The notes beneath the pieces were generated by a model. The model saw only the letters and a program-made list of their open reading frames with translations. It had not been told where the DNA came from and did no database searches. This document shows, piece after piece, positions 54,516-62,949 of a stretch of 64,000 nucleotides of DNA. Within the stretch, counting starts at the first letter, position 1; every line of letters begins with the position of its first letter. The translations under genes were made by a program, and so were the position numbers. The stretch covers positions 13,501 to 77,500 of the forward strand of contig NZ_CAMLJQ010000019.1 of assembly GCF_946480305.1 (NCBI RefSeq), read 5' to 3'. Origin of the DNA: an uncultured Caldimonas sp. (GTDB lineage Bacteria > Pseudomonadota > Gammaproteobacteria > Burkholderiales > Burkholderiaceae).

Positions 54516-54548
54516 AAAAACAAAGGGCGCTGGCATCGGCCAGCGCCC
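54516..54548 (-). terminator. Intrinsic terminator / leader hairpin before the TSUP gene
   Basis: On the minus strand, a perfect 10-bp stem GGGCGCTGGC / GCCAGCGCCC with a 4-base loop (54525-54548) is followed by TTTGTTTTT. It would stop minus-strand RNA arriving from the paiB gene. Because it lies just before the TSUP start, it could also act as an attenuator in that gene's leader. Confidence 0.75.
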
Positions 54549-54821
54549 CGGAATTGTGACATTCGTTGTGCGTCACAGAGTCTCTTGTGCTGCTTCTCTG
54601 TGTCTCCTCAGTTCCCCGCCCCATTTGCAAGCGCACCCTGGTGGGGCGGCTCGCTGCGAGTGACGAGACTGTAGGGCGCAGGCGATTCCCTAGCACTAGG
54701 GGTTTTCCTGCCCTTTTTTGCAGCACATTGCACGAAACCGCAACGTTCCTGGCGCGACCCTAGGGCAATCCCTGATGCCTGCCGCGCACCGCGGGCCTAC
54801 GTTTGCGGGTTCTCCCGGAGG
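54549..54821. other. Intergenic region between paiB and the TSUP gene
   Basis: About 270 bases with no convincing gene. A TGTGAC...GTCACA inverted repeat (54555-54577) is present, but its spacing does not fit the CRP site. Some AT-richer stretches (ATTCCCTAGCACTAGGGG, CTTTTTTGCAG) may hold a promoter. Confidence 0.35.
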
Positions 54822-55463
54822 TCACTCCCGCGCCGCGAGGCGGCCCACCAGCTCCGCCATGGCGTGGCTCTCATCGCCGCCGCGCCCCTGCAGACCGGCC
54901 ATGACGCCCAGCTTGTCCGCCTGCGGCCGGTTCTGGCTCATCTTCCATTTGCCTTCGAGCCGCGTGATCGGGATCTCGATGCCCACGATGGCGCCCAGCA
55001 GCTTCTCGATGAAGTCGGCCGGCGCATCGCTCACCTGCCACGGCACGGCGGCGCCGGCTTCGTGCGTTGCGCTCATCTCGCTCACGTGCGCCAGCACCCA
55101 CTGCGGGTCTTCGATCGCGCGCGGCGTACCGTGCGCGTGCACCACCGCGTAGTTCCAGGTCGGCACCGCCTTGCCGGTGGCGTGCTTGCTCGGGTACCAC
55201 GACGGCGTGATGTAGCCCTGCGGCCCCTGGAACACCACCACCGAGGGTTGCGTGCGCGAGAACGACCGCCACACCGGGTTGGCGCGTGCCACATGGGCGA
55301 CGAGCGTGCCGTGCTCGCCGCGCTCGGGGTGCAGCAGAAAGGGCACGTGGTTGACGAGCAGTTCGCCCTCGGCCTGGGTGACCCAGGTGCCGAGCGGATG
55401 CGCACGCACCAGCCCATGCAGCATGCTGCGGTCGTGTACCTCGAAGTGCTGCGGGACGTACAT
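54822..55463 (-). CDS. paiB: FMN-binding negative transcriptional regulator (PaiB-like)
   Basis: 213 residues. MYVPQHFEVHDRSMLHGLVRAHPLGTWVT and IEKLLGAIVGIEIPITRLEGKWKMSQNR are the PaiB blocks, the latter conserved to the end of the family. Binds FMN; in Bacillus it restrains protease and sporulation genes. ATG 55463 has CAGGAG upstream. Lies 28 bases after the GNAT-VOC gene stop. Confidence 0.93.
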   Translation of the reverse strand: MYVPQHFEVHDRSMLHGLVRAHPLGTWVTQAEGELLVNHVPFLLHPERGEHGTLVAHVARANPVWRSFSRTQPSVVVFQGPQGYITPSWYPSKHATGKAVPTWNYAVVHAHGTPRAIEDPQWVLAHVSEMSATHEAGAAVPWQVSDAPADFIEKLLGAIVGIEIPITRLEGKWKMSQNRPQADKLGVMAGLQGRGGDESHAMAELVGRLAARE

Positions 55464-55491
55464 CTGTCGCTCCTGTCGGGGTCGGGCCGTT

Positions 55492-56457
55492 TCAGGCCGG
55501 CAACTCGTCCCAGCGGTCATGCCGCTCGCGCCGTTCCTGCCGGTAGTTGGTGATCTCGAGCCGGATGCCGTCCGGGTCGGTGAAGAAGGTGGCCCAGTAG
55601 TCTGGCGCATAGCCGGGGTGCAGGTGCGGCTCGCTCGCATCGATGCCGGCCGCCTTGAGTGCTGCCGCCGCGGCGTGCACGTCTTCCACGGTGTCGACGC
55701 GCAGGCAGAAGTGATGCAGCCCCGGCGCATAAGGGTCGTGGGCCTGCATCGAGCGCGCGGGCCGCAGCACATAGCCGAAGTGGCGGTTGTAGTACTGCAC
55801 GTGCGGCTCGCCATTCAGCGCAAAGCGGTTCTTGCGGTAGCCGAGCGCGGGCAGCACGCGGTCATAGAAGGCTTCGGAGCGTGCGATGTCGGACACCGTG
55901 ACGTAGAGGTGGTCGATACCGGTCACCTCGGGCGTGCGTGGGTGTCGAACGGCCGCGTCGGCGCCCAAGGTCTTGAACATCACGTAGGCATCGACCTCGC
56001 CGAGCCGCGCATGCCGGTAGGCGCGCGGCAACGTGCCGACGATCGCAAAACCCAGCTTCTTCCACAACCGCACGGCGCCTTCGTTGGTCGACACCACGAA
56101 GTTGAACTGCATCGCACGGAAACCTCGTGCCACCGCCTCGCGCTGCGAGTGCTCGCACATCGCAGAGGCCACGCCCAGTCCGCGCGCGTTCTCGTCGACC
56201 ACGTAGCCGCAATTGCACACGTGCGAGCCCAGCCCCGGCTGGTTGGGCTTGATGAAGTAGGTGCCGACGATGCGCTGCGCCTCGTCGAGCGCGACGAAGG
56301 TGGCGCTGGGCAGCTCGATCCAGAGCTGCCGTGCCTCGGCTTCGGAGATGTCGGGCGCGAAGGTGTAGGTCTCGCCGGCGCGGAAGGTGGGCTCGAGCAA
56401 GGCCCAGACGGCAGGCCAGTCGGTGGCTTGACAGGGGCGGATCGTGAGCGGGGGCAT
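55492..56457 (-). CDS. Fusion of GNAT acetyltransferase and VOC domain
   Basis: A 321-residue protein in one uninterrupted frame. Residues about 1-160 are a GNAT fold (IRPCQATDWPAVWALLEPTF; acetyl-CoA loop VVDENARGLGVASAMCEHSQ; GAVRLWKKLGFAIVGTLPRA). Residues about 175-321 are a VOC domain (GIDHLYVTVSDIARSEAFYDRVLPALGY; HHFCLRVDTVEDVHAAA; TDPDGIRLEITNYR). The two are joined by a short linker and normally occur as separate proteins. The VOC half may bind the substrate that the GNAT half acetylates. Start ATG 56457 lacks a strong ribosome site. Confidence 0.88.
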   Translation of the reverse strand: MPPLTIRPCQATDWPAVWALLEPTFRAGETYTFAPDISEAEARQLWIELPSATFVALDEAQRIVGTYFIKPNQPGLGSHVCNCGYVVDENARGLGVASAMCEHSQREAVARGFRAMQFNFVVSTNEGAVRLWKKLGFAIVGTLPRAYRHARLGEVDAYVMFKTLGADAAVRHPRTPEVTGIDHLYVTVSDIARSEAFYDRVLPALGYRKNRFALNGEPHVQYYNRHFGYVLRPARSMQAHDPYAPGLHHFCLRVDTVEDVHAAAAALKAAGIDASEPHLHPGYAPDYWATFFTDPDGIRLEITNYRQERRERHDRWDELPA

Positions 56458-56489
56458 GGTGCGTACCGTAGGGGGAGGCACCGCGAGTA

Positions 56490-56888
56490 TCAAGGATGCC
56501 CGGGATCCTTGCAGCAGGGCTGCCAAGGCAGCGACGGGTCGCGCAGGTCCACGTCTTCGATGTCGGCCATCGTGGGGAAGGGGTCGAAGCGCGTATCGAG
56601 TTCGAGCGAGAGCGTCGTTCCTTCGAAGCCACGTGGACTGCCCTGCGGAAACTCGAGCCAGCGCAACTCGTGCAGGTCGACGACGCACGTGACGTGGTCG
56701 TCGCGCAGCACCGCGACGTAACGGCGGTCGTTGCTCCAGTGCGCATAGACCCAGCCCGACGGTTGCCCGCGTGCGGCCCAGTGAGGTGCGAGCAGCCGCA
56801 GCGCCGTGTCCAACTCCGCAGGATGTCGGGCCTCCGGTCGCGGGGGCGCACCGAAGATGGCGCGGAGCCGGGCCCACATCAGCCGCAT
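56490..56888 (-). CDS. Hypothetical protein
   Basis: A 132-residue soluble protein: MRLMWARLRAIFGA, then RRYVAVLRDDHVTCVVDLHELRWLEFPQGS, PTMADIEDVDLRD. No membrane segment after the first residues and no known domain. Lies between the PhyH gene and the GNAT-VOC gene, on the same strand with short spaces (12 and 32 bases). Confidence 0.6.
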   Translation of the reverse strand: MRLMWARLRAIFGAPPRPEARHPAELDTALRLLAPHWAARGQPSGWVYAHWSNDRRYVAVLRDDHVTCVVDLHELRWLEFPQGSPRGFEGTTLSLELDTRFDPFPTMADIEDVDLRDPSLPWQPCCKDPGHP

Positions 56889-56900
56889 CGCCTCAGCCTC

Positions 56901-57590
56901 TCAGGCCGCTTCGCGCCAGCGCAGTCCCAGCGGCAACTGCGCCGGCCCGTAGACGAAATGGAGCACGCGGCGCCGGCTCCGGCCCGTGGCCTTGGACGAA
57001 GCGTGCAACAGCAGCGGGCGCATCACCAGCACGTCGCCGGCTGCGGCCGTGCATGCCACGGCGGGGTGGGTGGCGCGCAGCGCGGCGATCGCCTCGTCAT
57101 CGAGTCGACCTAAACGGTGCGTGTCAGGCAGCACGTTCAACGGGCCATCGAACTCGCCGCAGTCGTCCAGGTGCAGGCGCACCGCCACCAGTTGTTCGAG
57201 CACCGTGGCCGGAGCTTGCACGTACCACACCCCTTCCTTCTGCGACCAGCCGTTCAAGCCCGGCGCATCCACCGGCTCGGCCACCGCGATGCTCAGATCC
57301 TGGTGCGTCGCGACGAGCCAATTGCGGTGGGCCGACTTCTCGAAGAACGTGCATTGCGTGGCAACGTGCCCTGCCGGCAGCAAGGCTTGCAGCGCAGCGT
57401 GTTGCCGTAGCGTGGCCGCCAGGTCGCGGCACCACTGGTGCTGCAGCAGGCATCGGGTGCCGGCGCTGGCGGGTGGCAGCTCGGCGAGTGCGTGCGCCAC
57501 CGCGCCGCAGGCGGGTACGTCCAGCACGCCGACGGCCAACGCATGACCGTCACGCTCGAACACCGCCGCCAGATCAGGCCGCGCCTGCAC
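56901..57590 (-). CDS. Phytanoyl-CoA dioxygenase (PhyH) family protein, 2
   Basis: 229 residues from GTG 57590, which has GGGGG eight bases upstream. The Fe(II) site is HQD in LVATHQDLSIAVAEP with a distal His in LLLHASSKATGRSRRRVLHF, where the Arg run would bind 2-oxoglutarate. It starts two bases after the YdcF-like gene stop, so it is part of one message with the desaturase-like gene. Possible tailoring of a lipid or carotenoid is suggested only by context. Confidence 0.82.
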   Translation of the reverse strand: MQARPDLAAVFERDGHALAVGVLDVPACGAVAHALAELPPASAGTRCLLQHQWCRDLAATLRQHAALQALLPAGHVATQCTFFEKSAHRNWLVATHQDLSIAVAEPVDAPGLNGWSQKEGVWYVQAPATVLEQLVAVRLHLDDCGEFDGPLNVLPDTHRLGRLDDEAIAALRATHPAVACTAAAGDVLVMRPLLLHASSKATGRSRRRVLHFVYGPAQLPLGLRWREAA

Positions 57591-57592
57591 CG

Positions 57593-58222
57593 TCAGGGCC
57601 CCCACAGCAACAACCGGGTCGTGAAGTAGAGCTCGCGCGCGAGCTGCCGTGCTTGCGGTGCCCAGCCGACGTAGCGCGTGCTCGGGGTCGGCGAGCAGAC
57701 GTGTTCGAGCCCGAGCCTGCGCGCGATCATGCCAGCGCGGCGCAGGTGGTGCGGGTCGCTGACGATGACGACCGAGCGCAGCCCGTTCGCGGTCAGCAGC
57801 GGTTGCGCCAACGCGAGGTTGTCCCAGGTGGTGCGCGACGCCGCTTCCACCAGCACGGCTTCGGCCGGCACGCCGCGCGCGATGGCATACCGCGCAGCCA
57901 CTGCGCCTTCGGCAGCCGTGTCGCCATTGCCCACGCCACCGGTGAACACCAGCGAGCGCACCTGGCCCAGCTGGTACAGCGTGATTGCATGGTGGATGCG
58001 CTCGGCAAACACCGGCGAAGGCCTGCCGTTCCACACCGCGGCGCCGAGCACCAGTGCCGCATCGGCGCGTGCGTCGGGGTTGGGCTGCCCGCCGGCCACG
58101 ATGCAGCCGGCCAGCATCGCGCTCCAGAGCAGCACGGCGCCCAGCGCCCACGCAGCGAACTGCAAGGTGCGCCGCCATCGCGGGCGGGACGCATGGGGGA
58201 GGGGTGTGGCGCGACACCGCAT
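57593..58222 (-). CDS. YdcF/SanA-like membrane protein (DUF218)
   Basis: A 209-residue protein: one N-terminal span (FAAWALGAVLLWSAMLAGCIVAGG) then a DUF218 domain with DAALVLGAAVWNGRPSPVFAERI, VFTGGVGNGD and VVIVSDPHHLRRAG. Homologues bind S-adenosylmethionine or act in cell-envelope integrity. ATG 58222 is used; GTG 58246 would overlap the previous stop by four bases (GTGA) and is the alternative. Confidence 0.82.
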   Translation of the reverse strand: MRCRATPLPHASRPRWRRTLQFAAWALGAVLLWSAMLAGCIVAGGQPNPDARADAALVLGAAVWNGRPSPVFAERIHHAITLYQLGQVRSLVFTGGVGNGDTAAEGAVAARYAIARGVPAEAVLVEAASRTTWDNLALAQPLLTANGLRSVVIVSDPHHLRRAGMIARRLGLEHVCSPTPSTRYVGWAPQARQLARELYFTTRLLLWGP

Positions 58223-58242
58223 CAGCGAGCTCACCCGCACGC

Positions 58243-59805
58243 TCACTTCGCTGCCGCACCGGGCAACGTGGCTGGTCGCGGTCGCAGCATCTCGCCGCGG
58301 CTCGTGGGGCGCGGGCTGCGCCGCGCCGCCAAGGCCTGCACGCCTGCTGCTACGTGCGTCGCACCGAGCACGCAGGCCACGGTGCCGAGTCCGGGCCACG
58401 TGGTGTCGCCCGCCAGCCAGAACCCCGGGCGGCCGAGTGCATACGGCACCGCATGCTGGTTGGCGTTGTGCATCGACAACCGGGCGCCGCCGATGGCGCC
58501 ACGCGGCCGGCTGGTGAAGTTCGCGTAGCTGCGCGGCGTGCCCAGCTCCATCACGCGTGCCTGTGCGCCGAGGTTCGGGTACACGCGCCGCGCATAGCCG
58601 AGCAGTCGCTGCGTGGCCTCTTGCTTGGCATGTGCATAGTCGGCTTCCCCCAGGCCTTCCCAGTCGGTCAGCTCGCAATGGGTCGACACCATCACGGCAT
58701 GCCACCCCTGCGGGGCGCTCAAGCCATCGCCTGGCGCCGACACCGAGATGAACATGTTGTTCCCGTTGCCCAACGGCGCGTCGTAGTGCTGCAGCAACTG
58801 GTGGTGGCGATGCCCGCGCGGGGGGTTCGACACTTCGGCCTCGGGCACGCCGAGGCACAGCACGAGCCCGCCGCCCTGCGCGGCAGCGTCGCGGTCGATG
58901 TATTTGTCGAGCGACGAGCCGACGCAGTCGCGCGCAATGCGCTGCGTGCTCTGTACCGGTAGCGCGCACACCACCTGCCCCGCTTGCACGAGGCCATGCC
59001 GCTGCGTACGCAGCGTGTACTGCCCGAGGCGCCCCTCGATCTGCTCCACACGCGTCATCAGCTTCAAATGGCCGCCCAGCTCCACGTAGCGCGCGGCCAG
59101 CGAGCGCCAGAAGCCGCGCATGCCGCCGATCGGGCGCGCGAGCCCCGCACCACGAATCGAGATGCCCAGCGCGGCGTTGATCAACGGCGCCGAACGCAAC
59201 TGCGCATGCACGGTGTCCTCGACCATCATCGACAGCAGCCCGGTGAGCGGTCGGTCGTCGGCCAGCCCATGGCGGTCGAGCGCATCGCCCATCGACCAGT
59301 TGAGGTAGCGTGCATTGCCCAGTGCGCCCCAGCCCAGCGCGTGCCAGTTCTGTCGCACGTCGGCGAGCGAGCGCAATGGCATGCGCAGGCCGCGCCGCGT
59401 GGCCGGCCAGAAGGTGTCCGAGAGGGTGTCCAGCAATCGCCAGAACCGGGCGTGGCGATCGGAGTGGCCGACCATCGATAGCCGCTCCCGCGCCCATATC
59501 CGCGGGTCACGGGCGACCTCCACGGTTCGATCCGGCAGCCACGCCAGGTAGCCGGGCAGGAATTCGCCTTCCAGTGGCGGCAGCCCCACGTCGCGCAGCC
59601 AATGCCCGCCCAGTCCGTCTTCGTGAAAGTCGACCAGCGTGGTGGCGCCGATGTCGAAGCTGAAGCCGCTGCGCGCGTAGAACCCTGCGCAACCGCCCAA
59701 CCGCGAGTGCGCCTCGATCAATACGGTCGACAGACCCCTTGCTTGCAGCAGCAGTGCGGTTGCCATGCCGGCCAGCCCGCCGCCGACGATGGCGACGTCA
59801 TGCAT
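58243..59805 (-). CDS. FAD-dependent phytoene desaturase-like oxidoreductase
   Basis: A 520-residue protein. The dinucleotide-binding start IVGGGLAGMATALLLQARGLSTVLIE is followed by LGGCAGFYARSGFSFDIGATTL, and the C-terminal ALGRPGFWLAGDTTWPGLGTVACVLGA block resembles CrtI/COG1233 desaturases and isomerases. It may dehydrogenate or isomerise a polyene lipid. ATG 59805 has GGAGGCGACCG upstream. No phytoene synthase is in the window, so a carotenoid role is unproven. Confidence 0.85.
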   Translation of the reverse strand: MHDVAIVGGGLAGMATALLLQARGLSTVLIEAHSRLGGCAGFYARSGFSFDIGATTLVDFHEDGLGGHWLRDVGLPPLEGEFLPGYLAWLPDRTVEVARDPRIWARERLSMVGHSDRHARFWRLLDTLSDTFWPATRRGLRMPLRSLADVRQNWHALGWGALGNARYLNWSMGDALDRHGLADDRPLTGLLSMMVEDTVHAQLRSAPLINAALGISIRGAGLARPIGGMRGFWRSLAARYVELGGHLKLMTRVEQIEGRLGQYTLRTQRHGLVQAGQVVCALPVQSTQRIARDCVGSSLDKYIDRDAAAQGGGLVLCLGVPEAEVSNPPRGHRHHQLLQHYDAPLGNGNNMFISVSAPGDGLSAPQGWHAVMVSTHCELTDWEGLGEADYAHAKQEATQRLLGYARRVYPNLGAQARVMELGTPRSYANFTSRPRGAIGGARLSMHNANQHAVPYALGRPGFWLAGDTTWPGLGTVACVLGATHVAAGVQALAARRSPRPTSRGEMLRPRPATLPGAAAK

Positions 59806-59965
59806 CGGTCGCCTCCGGCGCGATGCCGCGGACCGGCTTCGCAGCTGCTGGTGCGTGCAGTGGGTGCATGGATCCTCCCTCGTGCGGTCGTGTCGCCGCT
59901 GGCTGTGGCTCGAAGCCCCGCAGTGTGCGCGATGGCTGCGGCGTCGAACACCCTGCACCTGAGGG

Positions 59966-60364
59966 CTACTCGCGCCGGGAATGGACGGCTGCTGCCGCGT
60001 GCAGGCGGGCGTCGGTTCGTCGTCCGTATGCCGCGCCGATCACGTAGGCCAAGGCGAAGCTGAGCACGGCGAGTGTGCCGAAGCCAAAGATCGCCACCCG
60101 GCGCAGCGAAAAAAGGACGGTCGACATGTTTCGTTCATTGGCGTGGACGCGACCCACGCTCCTTTCGAACCGAACCGCCTCTTCCGGGCTCAACTGCGCC
60201 CGCTGGCGCACCATGAGCTGCATGGATTGCAGTTCCCATGCCGTGGGGAACTTGGTGACGGGCAGATGCAATAGCGACGCAATGCCAAGCAGCATCGCAA
60301 TGACGCCGGTTGCCAACGCAAGCCAGAAGGCGAAGCGCGCAAAACTGGAAGACATGGGTTTCAT
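59966..60364 (-). CDS. Two-span membrane protein
   Basis: 132 residues with hydrophobic spans at about 10-32 (FAFWLALATGVIAMLLGIASLL) and 88-112 (VAIFGFGTLAVLSFALAYVIGAAY) and a charged helical middle (MVRQRAQLSPEEAVRFERSVGRVHANERNMS). No known family. First of a run of small membrane and accessory genes on the minus strand. Confidence 0.65.
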   Translation of the reverse strand: MKPMSSSFARFAFWLALATGVIAMLLGIASLLHLPVTKFPTAWELQSMQLMVRQRAQLSPEEAVRFERSVGRVHANERNMSTVLFSLRRVAIFGFGTLAVLSFALAYVIGAAYGRRTDARLHAAAAVHSRRE

Positions 60365-60403
60365 GCACCCCCGTCGACGGCCAACGTGGGGCCGCGGTTC
60401 CCT

Positions 60404-61054
60404 TCAGCAGGGCATCGAGTTCCGGCCACAGTGGCTGCCTTTGTCGCGCACGGTGCCCGCCGGTTCGGTCGAGTGCAAATGCTCTTCGATGAACAGCCGC
60501 GCGGTGGCGTCCAGGTCGTGCGGCGCGTTCGCGTCGATCGAGATGCGGTACTTCAGCAGCTTGCCGTCGCGGCCGGTGAGATAGGTCGTCGACGCCATGG
60601 CCCGCCCGTCCCGCACGAAGCGGAACGAGATCGTGCGGAACACGTGGCCGGCGACGTTCACGTCGTGCGGGTTGCCGATCTCCAGCTCCGCATAGGCGCC
60701 GGCGCGGCCGTAGTGCCTCACCTCGTCGACCGTCATGTCGAAGTGGGCGCCGAACTGCGGATCGTCCACACCAATGCGCCAGTCGTTGCGCCGCAGGCCA
60801 TAGACGTACACGTCCGCCCAGCCGATCGCCGAGACATACCGGTCGCTGACGCCCAGCCCTGGTCGCTCCGCTTCATACGAATGGCGCCCCTGGTGCTGCC
60901 ACGACACTGTTGCCGGCGGTGTGGCCTGGTGTTGCGTCTGTGCCGTTGCACGAGCGCCGGGCGAGGCTGCGGTGGCCGCGGGGCCGAGTGCCAGGGCCGA
61001 TGCAAGGGCCATGACGATGGCGACATGCCCCAGCTTGAACGACGTGAGTCTCAT
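60404..61054 (-). CDS. Exported hypothetical protein
   Basis: 216 residues with a signal peptide (MRLTSFKLGHVAIVMALASALALGPAATAA). The mature part is beta-rich and contains no recognised domain (SDRYVSAIGWADVYVYGLRRNDWRIGVDDPQFGAHFD; LTGRDGKLLKYRISID), and two Cys close to the C-terminus. Probably periplasmic. Start is ATG 61054; the frame is open further without a better start. Confidence 0.65.
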   Translation of the reverse strand: MRLTSFKLGHVAIVMALASALALGPAATAASPGARATAQTQHQATPPATVSWQHQGRHSYEAERPGLGVSDRYVSAIGWADVYVYGLRRNDWRIGVDDPQFGAHFDMTVDEVRHYGRAGAYAELEIGNPHDVNVAGHVFRTISFRFVRDGRAMASTTYLTGRDGKLLKYRISIDANAPHDLDATARLFIEEHLHSTEPAGTVRDKGSHCGRNSMPC

Positions 61055-61137
61055 GTTTCTCCACACACCGGCGTGTCTGCCGCCTCGATGGCTGCCAGCA
61101 AGGCATCGGAGGCGTGGTGTCAACTTGCGCGCGGCGG

Positions 61138-61335
61138 CTACTGCCTCTGCGCACTCAGTGCGTCGCGGATCTTCTGGTCCGTCTTGTATTGGCTCAACGC
61201 ATACACCGACCAGATCGCGGCGGGGATCCAGCCGATCAGCGTGATCTGCAGGATCAGGCAGATGATGCCGGCGAAGGGGCGGCCGATCGTGAAGAACTGC
61301 AGCCACGGAAGAAAGATCGCAAGGATCAGGCGCAT
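61138..61335 (-). CDS. Pmp3/YqaE-type small membrane protein
   Basis: 65 residues with two spans: LILAIFLPWLQFFTIGRPFAGIICLILQITLIGWIPAAIWSVYALS is close to the Pmp3 family, whose members are linked to ion homeostasis and stress. The end is a charged tail (KTDQKIRDALSAQRQ). Confidence 0.8.
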   Translation of the reverse strand: MRLILAIFLPWLQFFTIGRPFAGIICLILQITLIGWIPAAIWSVYALSQYKTDQKIRDALSAQRQ

Positions 61336-61439
61336 CGGGAATCCTCCTGTTTTGATGGTTCGGTCATGGTCGCGATGGTGCCGTGCGGGGCACGCACTGG
61401 CAAGGGGCGGGCGGTCGCACACCGACGCGACGCCCGCGC

Positions 61440-61829
61440 TCACATGTAGAGCCCCAACTCCACAAGGACGGCTGCCCCCAGCAGCCCAGCCCAGCCCAGG
61501 TGCTTGCCCTGGGTCCCTACCAGGACCAGGAGCGAGCTTGCCAGCAGTGCCACCGCAATGGCTTGCGCCAGCGGTGGTACGGCAGGCGAAGGCGGCGAGG
61601 AAAGCGCCATCCAGGCCAGCACGCCCCCCACGGCCCACCCCAGCACCGTGACGATGTGCCAGCTTGCCCACAGGATGCGAACGTGAGGCTCGCGCAGCAG
61701 TGAACCGCCATTGGTTGGAATCAAGCCGGTGGAGCGCAGGCGCCTGAAGATCAACCGTTCGCCGAGGACCGAATGAACCAACCCAATGGCGAATGCAAGC
61801 GCCGCAGCGGCAAGGAAGTACCAGTTCAT
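61440..61829 (-). CDS. Four-span membrane protein
   Basis: 129 residues with spans MNWYFLAAAALAFAIGLVHSVLG, WASWHIVTVLGWAVGGVLAWM, QAIAVALLASSLLVLVGT and HLGWAGLLGAAVLVELGLYM. Family not recognised. Its ATG (61829) is eight bases after the stop of the 46-residue gene upstream. Confidence 0.65.
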   Translation of the reverse strand: MNWYFLAAAALAFAIGLVHSVLGERLIFRRLRSTGLIPTNGGSLLREPHVRILWASWHIVTVLGWAVGGVLAWMALSSPPSPAVPPLAQAIAVALLASSLLVLVGTQGKHLGWAGLLGAAVLVELGLYM

Positions 61830-61836
61830 GTCATCG

Positions 61837-61977
61837 CTACCGTTCCAGGGCGGCCCACATGCCGGCCGCGCGCCGCGTGTGTTCGAGGAACGATCCAGCA
61901 GCCACCACCACACGGCCTGTGCGGATCAGCAGCACGTCCACGAACAGCCATACGAGACAGGCAAACAGTTCTTCCAT
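61837..61977 (-). CDS. 46-residue small membrane protein
   Basis: Starts MEELFACLVWLFVDVLLIRTG, with one hydrophobic segment, and ends AAGMWAALER. It lies between two genes of the minus-strand run and stops seven bases before the ATG of the next one, so it fits an operon. Short length and the weak AAGCG ribosome site make it provisional. Confidence 0.5.
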   Translation of the reverse strand: MEELFACLVWLFVDVLLIRTGRVVVAAGSFLEHTRRAAGMWAALER

Positions 61978-62022
61978 TTCGCTTCATGGTGGTGCGGAAC
62001 GCGGGTGCGATCCGGGTCCGTA

Positions 62023-62373
62023 TCACTTCGACCGACCGTCGAAGTGATGTACCGGTACGGTGGCCAGGTCCAGGTTCTCGATGCACCGCAGGTTGATGGC
62101 CGCCACCGCGTTCCCCTTCGGGTCGACGCCCTCACCGTAGGGGTGGATGCCGCACGTCGGGCAGAAGCGATGTTTGATCACGTGCTTGTTGAAGGTGTAG
62201 GTGCTCGCCGCAGATTCGGGCGTCTTGAGATGCAGGTTGGCCCGCGGCACGAACCACAGCAGAGAGCCTTTGCGCGAGCAGATCGAACAGTTGCACGCGA
62301 GGCCGCTGTCGATCTCGCCTTCTACTTCGAAAGAGACGTTGCCGCAGTGGCAGCTTCCGGTGTAGGTCGTCAT
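62023..62373 (-). CDS. GFA family zinc protein (glutathione-dependent formaldehyde-activating-like)
   Basis: 116 residues. The zinc pattern is clear: GSCHCGNVSFEVEG, CNCSICSRKG and FCPTCGIHPY. GFA enzymes or their relatives catalyse glutathione-formaldehyde adduct formation, but many GFA proteins have other substrates. ATG 62373. Confidence 0.92.
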   Translation of the reverse strand: MTTYTGSCHCGNVSFEVEGEIDSGLACNCSICSRKGSLLWFVPRANLHLKTPESAASTYTFNKHVIKHRFCPTCGIHPYGEGVDPKGNAVAAINLRCIENLDLATVPVHHFDGRSK

Positions 62374-62437
62374 GTTTGCAGTTCCTCGCAGCGGTAGTGT
62401 CGATGGGTGCTGATGATGCCGCCGGCCGAGGGGCGTG

Positions 62438-62911
62438 TCACGTCGCCGCCGCCGCATCGCCTGCTTCTTTCGCAGGCAAGAGCCGCTGGGATACAAGGCC
62501 GACGCATGCCCCGAAAACGATGTGCACCACCAGACTCGGTATCACGTAGCCGATGCCCAGCTGCCATGGCATCCGGTCCCCAAAGTAAAGAGGAAGAGCC
62601 AGCGCGTTGACGAGCACGTAGTACGCAGCACCGTAGAGCGAACCCAGCAACACCGGCGAGGCACGGCGCTCCATGCTTGCGAAGAGCACCAGCAGCGGCA
62701 AGGCCGAGACCCAGCCCAGGACGATGTGCTGCATGAACAGAAAGCCGCGGCCGGGGTCGTCCACGAACAAGGCGGCGAACTTGGGCCCGTAATGGCCGAC
62801 CCGCATGCCGAGTGCACGGAACGCCAGGCCAAACGGCATCATCGCCAGCGCGGCGATGGTGCCGGACTTCACGGCTTCGATCAGCAGGCGGCTCAATGGA
62901 AAGCGGTTCAT
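62438..62911 (-). CDS. Membrane protein, four or five spans
   Basis: 157 residues with spans near IAALAMMPFGLAFRALGM, FMQHIVLGWVSALPLLVLFAS, SLYGAAYYVLVNALALPLYFG and IPSLVVHIVFGACVGLVSQRL. No family recognised with confidence. ATG 62911 (MNRFPLS). Confidence 0.68.
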   Translation of the reverse strand: MNRFPLSRLLIEAVKSGTIAALAMMPFGLAFRALGMRVGHYGPKFAALFVDDPGRGFLFMQHIVLGWVSALPLLVLFASMERRASPVLLGSLYGAAYYVLVNALALPLYFGDRMPWQLGIGYVIPSLVVHIVFGACVGLVSQRLLPAKEAGDAAAAT

Positions 62912-62949
62912 CGTGGTCCAGTCAGTGGATGGCGGTCGGTTGGTACACG

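Noticed and set aside
54555..54577. TGTGAC...GTCACA resembling a CRP/Vfr site
   Set aside because: The space between TGTGA and TCACA is 13 bases instead of 6, so it does not fit the CRP family site.
51774..54674. A 966-codon plus-strand open frame
   Set aside because: Antisense to the RIO kinase, caspase-like and TSUP genes; composition is the mirror image of their codons and no start signal is seen.
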